Assembly (NCBI GenBank): GCA_023228865.1
Contig: JALOAH010000011.1
Location: forward strand, 1 to 64,000
Length of the DNA stretch: 64,000 nt
DNA from: Porticoccaceae bacterium
GTDB lineage: Bacteria; Pseudomonadota; Gammaproteobacteria; Pseudomonadales; Porticoccaceae
Reading direction: 5' to 3'
Below the pieces are notes generated by a model that was not told the DNA's origin, ran no database searches, and was given only the letters and a program-made list of their open reading frames with translations. How positions within the stretch are numbered: the stretch's first letter is position 1; every line of letters begins with the position of its first letter. This document shows positions 33,323 through 42,526 of this stretch, in pieces. Made by a program: the position numbers and the translations under genes.

Positions 33323-35845
33323 ATGGCCACAGATAACCCCGTCGCTGTGGTTGCGCCGGCATTTTCCGCAGAGCACCTGCACGCCATGGCAAATAGCCTG
33401 GATTACGGCGTCGCCATTATCAGTGCCGATTTCACCATCAACTTTGTCAATAACTGGCTGGCGAAAAAAACCGGTATTTTGCCCGCCGAGGCAGTGACCA
33501 AAAACCTCTTCGAGCTTTTTCCAAGCATCAGGCAAACCACCTTTTTACGGCAGTTCAACAAATGCCTGCAAGGGCAGGGAGAGGGGTTTCAATGGAGCAA
33601 GGCACTATTTCCTAGCGCGATTGCCCTGGTTGAAAAGATTTTCGAGCAGACCGCGCCAGGGTCGCACATCGATCGCGTCATTTGCAGGCTCGGCGGCGGC
33701 GACCAGGTTTACGGCTGGCTGGAAGTGTTCCCCGAAGAGCGCGGCCAGCGACTGGCGCCGACCGGTGACAATGGCCGCGGTGTTGCGCCAGCTGCGAGTG
33801 CCGCTTTCCAGAAAACCTTTGTGGCGCGTCTGTCCAGTGAGCGCCTGGGGTTGATCAGCGTCGACAGTTACGGCTTTATAACCCTGATCAATGAGGCCCT
33901 GCTTGAACTGGTGGGATTTGACGAGTCTGATCTCATTAACAAACCGCTGCGTGTTCTGTTTCCCCAGATTGCCGATCTTGTCAGCGGTGAAAACTACCGC
34001 ACCGCCATTGAGGCCGTCATGGCCAGCAACAGCGACAGCTATCTGGAGGCGGTTTCCGTCGATGGCGCACAAATTAAATTTGAGATTGCTGTTTTTGACA
34101 GCATCGCCGCAAAGAACCATCTGATTCTCTGCTGTCAGGATGTCACCCGCGCCAATGGCTTGTTCGACGCCCTTCAGCGCCAGCGGGAATTGCTCAGCAC
34201 CATCTTCAGCCATGTCGCCGACGCCATTCTCGTCGTCGACAGTCGCGGTTGCATCGAAAACCTCAATCCCGTCGCCGAGCAGATGTTGGGGCTTGGCCAT
34301 CGCCGCCACGCCAATACCTATATAGACGATGTCCTCAGGCTCAGGGACGACAACGATAATGATGTTTTTCCCTTCGTAGAAGCCATTAACCGCGAGCGCA
34401 CCATCAATATCATTAGCGGCGTGCACCTGCGCTTGCTCACCGGCGTCGATGTTCCGGTGATGGTGTCTGCCACACCCAGCCGGGACAAGAACAACCATGT
34501 TATCGGCTGCGTCATTGTGATGCGCGCTGTCAGCGAGTCCCGGCAGATTTCCAACCGCCTGAGCTGGCATGAAAGCCACGACCCTCTAACACAGCTTGCC
34601 AACCGTCGGCAGATGGAAAATGAGGTGATTCGCGCTATCGACAACGTTCGTGTGGAGGACGCCAGTCATGGCTTTCTCTATATCGACCTCTACAATTTTT
34701 CCATGATCAACGATACCTGTGGCCACGCTGCAGGGGATGAGTTGCTGCGCCAGTTTTCCCGCTTATTGACCCAGACCGTTGGCGACTTTGATATTGCCGG
34801 GCGCACGGGCAATGACGAATTTGCCGTTCTCCTCTGGCACCGCTCTGCCGAGGAAGTGCGCGAGGAGGCGGAAAAAATCCTCAGCGCCGTCACCAGCTTC
34901 AGCCTTCCCTGGGAGGAGCGCCGCCTCAAGGTTCCAGTGAGCATAGGGGTTGAAATGATCACCAGAGACAGCGCCTCCGATGTGGATGTGATGCTCGCCG
35001 CCATCGCCTCCTGTGCCATTGCCCGCGAGAGCGGTCGCAACCGCATTCATTTTCCCCACAAGGGTAAAAGTGTCAAATCCCGGCACAGCCTGTCGAGCTG
35101 GGCGGCTCGAATCAGCGACGCCCTGGATGAAGACCGCTTCGTGGTTTATTGCCAGCCCATCGTCCCTTTGCAGGAGCGCAAGGAAGCCAAGCACTACGAA
35201 GCCCTGGTGCGCATGCTCGACAAGGAGGGCAATATCATTCCCCCCGGCAATTTCATTGCAGCCGCAGAGGCCTCGGGGTTTATTGACGACATCGACAAGT
35301 GGGTGTTTGAGAAAATACTCGCCACCCTCGACAGCCTTCCCCTTGCAAAACGCAGGCAGTACGCCTTTTCGGTGAACCTGTCAGGGCACACCATCAGCGA
35401 TGAAAAGTTTCTCAAGCATGTGGTGGGGCGCGTCAAGGAAATCGGCCTGGAGCCCGGCATTCTCAACTTTGAAATTACCGAAACCGCAGCGGTCAAACAC
35501 TTTGACCGCGCCGTTCATTTTATTAATGTGCTGCGGGATCTGGGTTGCCTTTTTGCCCTCGATGACTTCGGCAGTGGCCTGTCTTCCTTTGGCTATCTCA
35601 AACAACTGCCGGTGAATTTTCTTAAAATCGACGGCAGTTTTGTCCGCAAAATGGAGCTTGAGGATGTGGAGTACTCTATGGTCAGCACCATCAATCACCT
35701 CGCCCATATCATGGGGCTTGGCACCATCGCCGAGTGCGTCGAAAACCAGGCGCAGATGTCCATGCTTCAGGATATGGGCGTCGATTACGGTCAGGGGTTT
35801 TTCTTTTCGGTTCCCGAACCTGTCGAGCGGATTATTGGCGGTTAG
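33323..35845 (+). CDS. PAS/GGDEF/EAL cyclic-di-GMP regulator, degenerate GGDEF
   Basis: The 840-residue cytosolic protein has PAS-like sensor regions (about 15-120, 170-270, 285-405), a GGDEF domain (about 415-580) and an EAL domain (about 595-840). The GGDEF motif is replaced by RTGNDEFAV, so cyclase activity is doubtful. The EAL domain keeps YEALVRM, FEITETAAV, DDFGSGLSSFGYLKQLPVNF and KIDGSFVR, so phosphodiesterase activity is likely. ATG 33323 has GGAGG seven bases upstream. No transmembrane segment is evident. Confidence 0.93.
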   Translation: MATDNPVAVVAPAFSAEHLHAMANSLDYGVAIISADFTINFVNNWLAKKTGILPAEAVTKNLFELFPSIRQTTFLRQFNKCLQGQGEGFQWSKALFPSAIALVEKIFEQTAPGSHIDRVICRLGGGDQVYGWLEVFPEERGQRLAPTGDNGRGVAPAASAAFQKTFVARLSSERLGLISVDSYGFITLINEALLELVGFDESDLINKPLRVLFPQIADLVSGENYRTAIEAVMASNSDSYLEAVSVDGAQIKFEIAVFDSIAAKNHLILCCQDVTRANGLFDALQRQRELLSTIFSHVADAILVVDSRGCIENLNPVAEQMLGLGHRRHANTYIDDVLRLRDDNDNDVFPFVEAINRERTINIISGVHLRLLTGVDVPVMVSATPSRDKNNHVIGCVIVMRAVSESRQISNRLSWHESHDPLTQLANRRQMENEVIRAIDNVRVEDASHGFLYIDLYNFSMINDTCGHAAGDELLRQFSRLLTQTVGDFDIAGRTGNDEFAVLLWHRSAEEVREEAEKILSAVTSFSLPWEERRLKVPVSIGVEMITRDSASDVDVMLAAIASCAIARESGRNRIHFPHKGKSVKSRHSLSSWAARISDALDEDRFVVYCQPIVPLQERKEAKHYEALVRMLDKEGNIIPPGNFIAAAEASGFIDDIDKWVFEKILATLDSLPLAKRRQYAFSVNLSGHTISDEKFLKHVVGRVKEIGLEPGILNFEITETAAVKHFDRAVHFINVLRDLGCLFALDDFGSGLSSFGYLKQLPVNFLKIDGSFVRKMELEDVEYSMVSTINHLAHIMGLGTIAECVENQAQMSMLQDMGVDYGQGFFFSVPEPVERIIGG

Positions 35846-35861
35846 GTTGGCTATTCGCCCG

Positions 35862-36072
35862 GCAATAAAATAGATTTCCCATCTATTTTATTGCGCACTC
35901 TTAAAGTAACGGGCGGGCATAGACGTTGCCCCGTTATTAACCCGGCAATCCAATAGACATCCATACCTATTGGATTGCACACCTCGGAAACACTGGCGGA
36001 AATACGCGAATTCCCTTGTGTTTCCGAGGCTTGCATTGGCCTTCGGCCAATGGCGGCACATCCTTGTGCCGC
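35862..36072. repeat. array of six consecutive hairpins
   Basis: Six inverted repeats fill 211 bp with almost no spacing. Stems: GCAATAAAATAGAT (35862-35894, 14 bp), TAACGGG (35907-35936), GCAATCCAATAG (35945-35978, 12 bp), CCTCGGAAACAC (35982-36029, 12 bp), CATTGGCC (36034-36052) and GCGGCACA (36053-36072). The stems differ in sequence, but most loops carry TCC-containing words. It separates two convergent genes, so a bidirectional terminator role is possible. Confidence 0.8.
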
Positions 36073-36075
36073 GTA

Positions 36076-37074
36076 TTAACCGAGACTCTCAACAATGCCG
36101 CGATATTGTCCCAGGGGCAGCCGCGGGCCAAACTGGCCGACCACGGCGGCTGCCGCCAGGCAGCCCAGTTCTGCCGCCTTGCGAAAATCCATGCCCTGAT
36201 TGATACCGTAAAGAAATGCGCCGGCAAACATGTCCCCGGCGCCGTTGGTGTCCACCGCAGTGATGGCGCGGCCGGGAATCTCCATGGCTTCAACGCCGTC
36301 ATAGGCCAGCACGCCTTCAGCGCCAAGAGTAATGACATACTGTTCGGCGAACCGGGACATTTCTTCGCTGGCGTCGCTGAGATTGTCCGTATTGGTCCAC
36401 ACCTGGGCTTCTTCGCGGTTGCAAAAGAGCAGATCGACCTTGCGCCCGCTCATTTCTGCCAGCTGGTCGCGGAAGTGGGTGACAATGCCGGGGTCGGAAA
36501 GGCTGATTGCCACTTTGGTGCCGTTGGCCTGGGCGTGCTTTCTGGCGGCAATGGCCGCCGCCCTGCCGGTGGTCGAGGTTGACAGATAACCTTCAATATA
36601 AAGGTATTGGGAGGCGGCAATGGCGTCAAAATCGAGATCCGCCTCGCTGAGCGCCTCGCTGGCGCCCAGGTAGGTGTTCATGGTTCTCTCGGCATCCGGG
36701 GTGATCAGAACCAGGCATTTTCCCGTTGTGCCCTCGGGGAGTGGCTCGACCTTGGTAAAGCTGACACCGGCTTCGCGAAGGTCGTTGAGGTAAAACTGGC
36801 CATTGTCGTCTGCGGCGACGCGGCCACAAAAAAAACCGCTGCCGCCAAAAGCGCTCACCGCAATGACGGTATTGGCGGCAGAGCCGCCGCTGGCGCGACG
36901 AGACGCCGTCAGGTGGCCGCTGAGATAGTCGATCAGTTCCTGCTGCCGGGCTTCATCCACCAGGGTCATTAAACCCTTGTCAATATTCAGCTGCCTGAGA
37001 TCCTCATCGCTGACCTCGATTTCTGTATCCACGAGTGCTGCACCCATGGCAAAGACATGATATTTCTTGCTCAT
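36076..37074 (-). CDS. PfkB-family kinase, probable adenosine kinase
   Basis: The 332-residue enzyme belongs to the PfkB/ribokinase fold. The N-terminal MGAALVDTEIEV, the GGSAANTVIAVSAFGG loop and the catalytic AVDTNGAGDMFAGAFLYG (aspartate base and anion hole) are present. Sequence of this type is usually annotated adenosine kinase in gammaproteobacteria, but sugar kinase cannot be excluded. It faces the EAL gene across the hairpin array. Confidence 0.88.
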   Translation of the reverse strand: MSKKYHVFAMGAALVDTEIEVSDEDLRQLNIDKGLMTLVDEARQQELIDYLSGHLTASRRASGGSAANTVIAVSAFGGSGFFCGRVAADDNGQFYLNDLREAGVSFTKVEPLPEGTTGKCLVLITPDAERTMNTYLGASEALSEADLDFDAIAASQYLYIEGYLSTSTTGRAAAIAARKHAQANGTKVAISLSDPGIVTHFRDQLAEMSGRKVDLLFCNREEAQVWTNTDNLSDASEEMSRFAEQYVITLGAEGVLAYDGVEAMEIPGRAITAVDTNGAGDMFAGAFLYGINQGMDFRKAAELGCLAAAAVVGQFGPRLPLGQYRGIVESLG

Positions 37075-37206
37075 TAAGACACCTGTTTTGTTGTTCCGCC
37101 ATTATCACCTGAATTGGTTCACAGAGAAAATGCGTCCCGGTTGTTTTGGCCGCCGTCTAGGGGGAGAATGGCGGCCTTGACATAGATACCATGACGGAGT
37201 TTGGGA

Positions 37207-39528
37207 TTGGCCAGGCACAAAAGAAGTAACGCAACCACTAAGTCAGCCCCCAGGGGGCGGGTTTTTTTGCGCCGCTTGGCGCTGTGGCTGGCGTTCTGGG
37301 CGGTGATTGGTGGTGCCGTTGCCGTGATTGTTCTCGACAGTATTGTTCGCGCCAAATTTGAAGGCGCCAAATGGGCTCTGCCCGCCCACGTTTATGGCCG
37401 CGCGCTGGATCTCTACGCCGGGCAGTCCCTTTCCCCCAGCCGCCTGCGCTGGGAGCTGGATCAGCTGGGCTATCGCCCCGTTGCCTCTGTTTCCAGCCCG
37501 GGGCAGTACAGGGTCAGCGGCAGCCAGGTTGAGCTTTACACCAGACCCTTTGAATTCTGGGACGGCTACGAATCCGCCAAACAGCTCAGTATCAGTTTCA
37601 GTGGCAACAGTATTCAATCCCTGAAGGGGCAGCAGGAGGCTCTGGACGTGGTGCGTCTGGAGCCCATGATGATTGGCGGTATCTACCCCGATCATCAGGA
37701 GGATCGCGTGCTGGTCACCCTGACGGAGTTGCCGCCCTACCTGGTGGACGGGCTGCTGGCGGTGGAAGACCAGCAGTTTTATCGCCATTTCGGCATTTCC
37801 TTTACCGGCATCGCCAGGGCATTGCTGTCCAACATTGTCGCCGGTAGTACGGTGCAGGGGGGCAGTACCGTCACCCAGCAACTGGTCAAAAACTTCTACC
37901 TCAGCAAGGAGCGCAGTCTGGTGCGCAAAGGCATCGAGGCGGTGATGGCGGTCATGCTCGAGGTTCATTACAGCAAGGAAGCCATTCTCGAAACTTATCT
38001 CAACGAAGTCTTTCTTGGCCAGTCTGGCAAGCGCGCCATTCACGGTTTTGGTCTCGCCAGCCGGCATTATTTCCGCCAACCCATAGGCGAGCTGGAAGTT
38101 CACAAGGCGGCGCTGTTGATCGGCATGGTAAAAGGGGCGTCTTTCTATGATCCCTGGCGCAACCCCGAGCGCGCCAAAAATCGCCGCAACCTGGTGCTCG
38201 ACGTGATGGCGCAGGAAGGGGTTATCAGTGAGGAAGAGGCGGGCTTCGCCAAAGCTAAACCCCTGGAAGTGGCGGCAAAACCGGGCACCAGCACCAACCC
38301 CTATCCCGCGTACCTGCAGTTGGTGCGGGAGCAGCTGAACCGGGATTATCGCGAGGAGGATCTCAAATCCGCCGGTCTGCGTATCTTCACCCACTTCGAC
38401 CCCCAGGTTCAGCATCAGGTGGAAAACAGTATTACGGCCGTGGTGGATAACCTGGAAAAAGGTTACCGCATTCCCGGCGGCGCCCTCGAAACCGCCGCAG
38501 TGATGGTGCGAATTGGCACGGCGGACGTTCTCGCCCTTGCCGGCAGCAGAAAGCCCGGCTACGCGGGATACAACCGCGCCGTTGATGCCCGCCGGCAAGT
38601 GGGTTCCACCATCAAGCCCGCCGTTTATCTCACCGCCCTTGAGCGCTCGCGACAATACACTCTGGCCACTCTGGTGGACGACGAACCCGTCAGTGTCAAA
38701 TCCTCAAATGGCACTGTATGGCGCCCGCAGAACTACGAAAAACAGAGTAACGGCGTAGTGCCCCTCTTTCGCGCCCTCGGTAACTCCCTCAACCAGGCCA
38801 CCGCGCGGCTTGGTATGCAGCTGGGGCTGCCCAATGTCACCGAAACCATCCGCCGTCTCGGCTACGAGGGCGCAATGGATGAATATCCCTCCATGCTGCT
38901 GGGTTCCATGCAGATGTCGCCCATGGACGTGGCCAGCCTCTATCACACCATTGCCGCTGAAGGTTTTTACACGCAACTGCGAACAATCAGCGCTATTTAT
39001 ACCGCAGACAACCAGCCGCTGAAGCGATATCCCTTTCAAACCGAACAGCGCTTCAGCCCCCAGGTGATGCACCTCCTCCAGTACGGCCTGCAAGTGGTGA
39101 TGCGCGAGGGCACCGGCAAAGGCGCCTACCGCCGCCTGCCAGAAAATCTCACGGTCGCCGGAAAAACCGGCACCACCAATGATCAGCGCGACAGCTGGTT
39201 TGCCGGTTTCAGTGACGAATATGTGGGCGTGGTCTGGCTGGGGCGCGACGACAACGGCAAAATGCCCCTGACCGGCGCCAGTGGCTCCTTGCAAGTTTGG
39301 GCGGATATCATGGCGGGGTTGGGCACCAGATCCATGGCCTTTCAGAAACCCCAGGGGGTGACCTATCACTGGGTTGAAACCGCAACAGGCCTGCTCAGCA
39401 GCGAAGGCTGTGCCGGAGCCCGCTACCTGCCATTTATCGACGGCAGCGAACCCACGCAAAAAAGTAGCTGTTACCGCACAACCGGTGGTGACGTCATGGA
39501 CTGGATCAAGGGCAGGCTCGGATTATGA
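37207..39528 (+). CDS. mrcB: penicillin-binding protein 1B (bifunctional)
   Basis: The 773-residue murein synthase has a short cytosolic tail, a transmembrane helix (ALWLAFWAVIGGAVAVIVL), a glycosyltransferase domain (VEDQQFYRHFGISFTGIARA, GGSTVTQQLVKNFYLS) and a transpeptidase domain with GSTIKP (catalytic serine), the SLN-like SLNQATA and KTGTTND. It polymerises and cross-links peptidoglycan in the periplasm. The start is probably TTG 37207, seven bases after GGAG; TTG 37201 is too close to it. Its stop overlaps the next gene by 4 bases. Confidence 0.95.
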   Translation: MARHKRSNATTKSAPRGRVFLRRLALWLAFWAVIGGAVAVIVLDSIVRAKFEGAKWALPAHVYGRALDLYAGQSLSPSRLRWELDQLGYRPVASVSSPGQYRVSGSQVELYTRPFEFWDGYESAKQLSISFSGNSIQSLKGQQEALDVVRLEPMMIGGIYPDHQEDRVLVTLTELPPYLVDGLLAVEDQQFYRHFGISFTGIARALLSNIVAGSTVQGGSTVTQQLVKNFYLSKERSLVRKGIEAVMAVMLEVHYSKEAILETYLNEVFLGQSGKRAIHGFGLASRHYFRQPIGELEVHKAALLIGMVKGASFYDPWRNPERAKNRRNLVLDVMAQEGVISEEEAGFAKAKPLEVAAKPGTSTNPYPAYLQLVREQLNRDYREEDLKSAGLRIFTHFDPQVQHQVENSITAVVDNLEKGYRIPGGALETAAVMVRIGTADVLALAGSRKPGYAGYNRAVDARRQVGSTIKPAVYLTALERSRQYTLATLVDDEPVSVKSSNGTVWRPQNYEKQSNGVVPLFRALGNSLNQATARLGMQLGLPNVTETIRRLGYEGAMDEYPSMLLGSMQMSPMDVASLYHTIAAEGFYTQLRTISAIYTADNQPLKRYPFQTEQRFSPQVMHLLQYGLQVVMREGTGKGAYRRLPENLTVAGKTGTTNDQRDSWFAGFSDEYVGVVWLGRDDNGKMPLTGASGSLQVWADIMAGLGTRSMAFQKPQGVTYHWVETATGLLSSEGCAGARYLPFIDGSEPTQKSSCYRTTGGDVMDWIKGRLGL

Positions 39529-39998
39529 ACAGATTGACCGCAACAGGGCAGTATGGGGGCAGGCTGGCGCTTGCAGCGCTGCTGCTTATCGCCCTGGCAG
39601 CCTGTGCGCCCATGGCGCCAGTGCCCACAGAAACCCTGCCGCCGCCACCAGCGCCAGCACCGGCGCCAAAAGACGATACCTCTGACGATAGCATCCGCTC
39701 CGACGCTGAGCCTGTATCAAAGCCGACAAACCCGGCGGTAATGTCCCTGGTCAATCAGGGCTGGACATACTACCGTCAAAATAACTATGAAGCCGCCCTG
39801 GGCGCCGCAGGCAGAGCCCAGCGCATCGATCCCCGCAGTCCGGAAGTCTATCTGCTGATGGCCAGTGCCCGCTTTTCCCTCTATCAGCTCGCCGTTGCCG
39901 AACAGCTGGCGCGCAAAGGATTGGCGCTGGCGCAAAGCGGGTCGGCGGTAAACCGCCAGCTCCAGGCGTTGCTGGCAAAAATTGCTGCATCACAATAA
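39525..39998 (+). CDS. lpoP: TPR lipoprotein, likely PBP1B activator LpoP
   Basis: The 157-residue protein has a lipoprotein signal with LIALAACAPMAP, a Pro/Ala-rich linker (residues 32-50) able to span the periplasm, and TPR-like helices (MSLVNQGWTYYRQNNYEAAL, AQRIDPRSPEVYLLMASARF). It overlaps mrcB by 4 bp (ATGA). Pseudomonas LpoP, the outer-membrane activator of PBP1B, has the same layout and the same position. Assignment rests on architecture plus context, not on strict sequence identity. Confidence 0.72.
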   Translation: MNRLTATGQYGGRLALAALLLIALAACAPMAPVPTETLPPPPAPAPAPKDDTSDDSIRSDAEPVSKPTNPAVMSLVNQGWTYYRQNNYEAALGAAGRAQRIDPRSPEVYLLMASARFSLYQLAVAEQLARKGLALAQSGSAVNRQLQALLAKIAASQ

Positions 39999-40053
39999 AT
40001 TGCTTGGCCAAATATCAGGTGGTAAAAATCCGGGCATGGCTCCTTAAGCGCCA

Positions 40054-40521
40054 ATGAACATCTTTGTCCTCGATACCAATATCGCCAAATGCGCTCGCTA
40101 TCACTGCGATCAGCATGTGGTCAAAATGATTCTCGAAAGTGTTCAGTTGCTGTGCACCGCCCTCAATAAAAAAGGCTTTGTCACCCCCTATAAATCCACC
40201 CATCAAAATCACCCCTGTGTGCTCTGGGTGGAGGAGTCCTACAGTAATTTTGTCTGGCTGCAAAAACTCACCGTCGCCCTCAACAAAGAGTATCAATACA
40301 GATACCAAACCCGCAAAGACCACAAATCCATGGTTGTGCTGGCAGACATAGCGGCCTGGGTTTATGAAGATATTGGCCTTACCCCGTTCGCCCAGGCGAT
40401 GCCTGAACAGTACAAAATACCCGGCGATGCCGTGGCTGCCTACAGAGCGTTTTACCGCGGCGAGAAAATGCACTTTGCCCGCTGGACAAGGCGCAGAATT
40501 CCCCGCTGGTTAACACAGTGA
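40054..40521 (+). CDS. conserved hypothetical protein
   Basis: The 155-residue cytosolic protein starts MNIFVLDTNIAKCARYHCDQ and has HVVKMILESVQLLCTAL, YKSTHQNHPCVLWVEES, WLQKLTVALNKEYQYRY and KDHKSMVVL, with conserved-looking His, Cys and Tyr residues. I recall similar proteins in bacteria and phages without a proven function. It ends 10 bp before the convergent trxC. No function is assigned. Confidence 0.85.
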   Translation: MNIFVLDTNIAKCARYHCDQHVVKMILESVQLLCTALNKKGFVTPYKSTHQNHPCVLWVEESYSNFVWLQKLTVALNKEYQYRYQTRKDHKSMVVLADIAAWVYEDIGLTPFAQAMPEQYKIPGDAVAAYRAFYRGEKMHFARWTRRRIPRWLTQ

Positions 40522-40530
40522 GATAACCAC

Positions 40531-40965
40531 TTATCCGCCATTGCTGCTGATCCAGAGATTAAGCTGGTTCAGTGGCATTGCCCCGGCCTGGCTGGCCACC
40601 ACTTTCCCGTCGCGAAAAATCATCAGCGTGGGAATGCTGCGAATCTGGAAACGGGATGCGGTCTGGCGTGCCTGTTCAGTGTCCACTTTGAGAAAGCGAA
40701 ATTTGCCGCGCCATTGCTCCGCAGCCTGGGCAAACACCGGCACCATCATTTTGCAGGGGCCACACCAGTCCGCCCAGAAATCCACCACCAGAGGCAGTTG
40801 TTCCCGTGTCAGATAGCGTTCGAAACCAGAGTCGTCAGCCGCCACCGGCGCGTTGTCGAGGAGTAACTGGTGACATCTACCACACTTGGGGTTGTCGCCG
40901 ACGCGATCTGTATCGAGGCGGTTGATTGTACGGCAGGAAGGGCAAAGGGTTTGCAATGTAGGCAT
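40531..40965 (-). CDS. trxC: thioredoxin 2
   Basis: The 144-residue protein has the TrxC-specific N-terminal zinc finger (CPSCRTINRL and CGRCHQLL) and a thioredoxin domain with DFWADWCGPCKMMVPVF (catalytic CGPC). TrxC reduces cytosolic disulfides and in several bacteria is induced by oxidative stress. No OxyR site was identified by eye upstream. Confidence 0.96.
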   Translation of the reverse strand: MPTLQTLCPSCRTINRLDTDRVGDNPKCGRCHQLLLDNAPVAADDSGFERYLTREQLPLVVDFWADWCGPCKMMVPVFAQAAEQWRGKFRFLKVDTEQARQTASRFQIRSIPTLMIFRDGKVVASQAGAMPLNQLNLWISSNGG

Positions 40966-41225
40966 TGTTGTTCTCCATTGTCGATGTTATTTGCTTTTTG
41001 GTACCTAAGGTAGCCAGCTCCAGGGTGCCAAGCGATGAGTCCGAATATATCTTACCTATTGATCTGCACGTAATTAAGTACCGCCGCTATCCGCATGCAA
41101 TGCGTTTTTCTTGCGAAGACAGATTTGTGTCCGCAATTTTTGGACTTTTATTGAATTTTGGTCTAGTATCATTTTCATATTAGAAAAAAAATCGAGTTTT
41201 CAGGTAGTTTTTGCGGGGGCTAAAA

Positions 41226-42299
41226 ATGAAAATTTCTTATATGCCCGACACCCATTTTGGTGTTTATGATCAGCAGCCGCCTGCGCCCGATCAGGCAGCG
41301 GCAGCTTTTGATCAGATAATTGCGGAAGCAGTGCTTGCCGAAGAGCTTGGCTTTGATGGCATCTTCCTTCCTGAGCGCCATGCTCGCGGAGAAACTTTTG
41401 TGCCATCCCCGCTGATCGCAGCTACGGCTATAGCGGCAAGAACGTCTCGAATAAAAATCGCTACGACGGTGCTGATGCCGACGCTGTACAATCCCATGCA
41501 CCTTGCTGAACAGATCGCCATGATCGACAACCTTTCTCGAGGAAGGTTTATATTGGGCGTGGGGGTTGGCTATCACCAGGATTATCACCGTTTTTTTGGT
41601 GTGCCCTGGGAAAACCGCGGTAAACGGTTTGAAGAAGTGATGGCCATTTTACATCTTGCTTTTGCTGGCGACAGGTTTAGTTTTTCCGGAGATTATTATT
41701 CCTTCGATAACGTTCAATTGACGCCCTTGACGTATCAGCGGCCGCGAATTCCGATTTGGGTTGGCACTCATAGCAAGAAAAAGCCTTTAGATAGGGCTCT
41801 TGATCACGATGGCTGGGTGCTATGGACTCAGACAGATTGGAATGAAAATGAACTCTGGATAAACGAAACCCGCCAGCGCGCTAAAGCTAAAGGCAAGAAT
41901 GACTGGACGGTTGTGCTTAACCAGGATGGCTGGATTGGCGACGACCCTGAAAAAGTGCGACAGCTTCATGCGCCGCGGTGGTTGCGTGAGGCCAACTTTT
42001 ACGCGGAGCATGACTTTGATGCCGATATTGATCCCCATGCAGACCATAAATCGCGCGATGATGAGTTAAACCAAGCCATAAAAGATTTTGAATCCCGGCA
42101 ATGGCACTTTGGCACCCCTGATTCCTGGGTTGAGCGCATAAAAACAATTGAAAACAGATTCGCTCCTGACTGGTTGAATATCAGGCTGCGTACGCCAAAT
42201 CCTGGAACTAATGCCCATTATCCCGATAAAGATGAAACCTTGACCGCAATTCGGCGGTTTGGAGAGGAAGTGTTGCCGGCATTGCGAAGAGCAAACTGA
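41226..42299 (+). CDS. LLM-class flavin-dependent oxidoreductase
   Basis: The 357-residue protein is a bacterial-luciferase-like monooxygenase: MKISYMPDTHFGVYD, ELGFDGIFLPERHARGETF, TSRIKIATTVLMPTLYNPMH, NLSRGRFILGVGVGYHQDYHRFFGV and RPRIPIWVGTHSKK. Such enzymes use FMNH2 or F420 to oxidise small organic compounds. It is first in a same-strand cluster with a TonB receptor and hydantoinase-type subunits, suggesting a catabolic pathway. The ATG at 41226 is preferred over TTG 41211. Codon use is more A/T-rich than in neighbouring housekeeping genes. Confidence 0.92.
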   Translation: MKISYMPDTHFGVYDQQPPAPDQAAAAFDQIIAEAVLAEELGFDGIFLPERHARGETFVPSPLIAATAIAARTSRIKIATTVLMPTLYNPMHLAEQIAMIDNLSRGRFILGVGVGYHQDYHRFFGVPWENRGKRFEEVMAILHLAFAGDRFSFSGDYYSFDNVQLTPLTYQRPRIPIWVGTHSKKKPLDRALDHDGWVLWTQTDWNENELWINETRQRAKAKGKNDWTVVLNQDGWIGDDPEKVRQLHAPRWLREANFYAEHDFDADIDPHADHKSRDDELNQAIKDFESRQWHFGTPDSWVERIKTIENRFAPDWLNIRLRTPNPGTNAHYPDKDETLTAIRRFGEEVLPALRRAN

Positions 42300-42369
42300 T
42301 TGTAATTTTTGCGAATGTTTTAGCTCAGGGAGACTTTGCAACGATTCTTTTTAGTTGAAATAATGTCGA

Positions 42370-42385
42370 ATATTATTAGTAATAT
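42370..42385. promoter_or_regulatory. AT-rich palindrome upstream of the TonB receptor
   Basis: ATATTATTAGTAATAT is a perfect inverted repeat (six-base arms around TTAG) in the 227-bp gap between the monooxygenase and receptor genes. It is a candidate operator for the receptor promoter; nothing identifies the regulator. Confidence 0.35.
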
Positions 42386-42526
42386 GATTTATATCAAAAA
42401 CTTTGTAGTCACTTTTCTGTGCCTTAAAAATGCAGTTGATTTATGTTGATAGTGCGACTAGGTTTCGGATTAGGGTCTCCAAAGAGGCTGGCTGAAAAAT
42501 AACTAATTGATAACCAGGAGTCGAAT

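Noticed and set aside
37243..38655. 470-codon open frame on the minus strand
   Set aside because: Antisense to mrcB, whose catalytic motifs are complete.
40965..41183. 72-codon plus-strand frame upstream of the monooxygenase gene
   Set aside because: No ribosome binding site, starts within trxC's start region and lacks any recognisable feature; the interval looks like promoter DNA.
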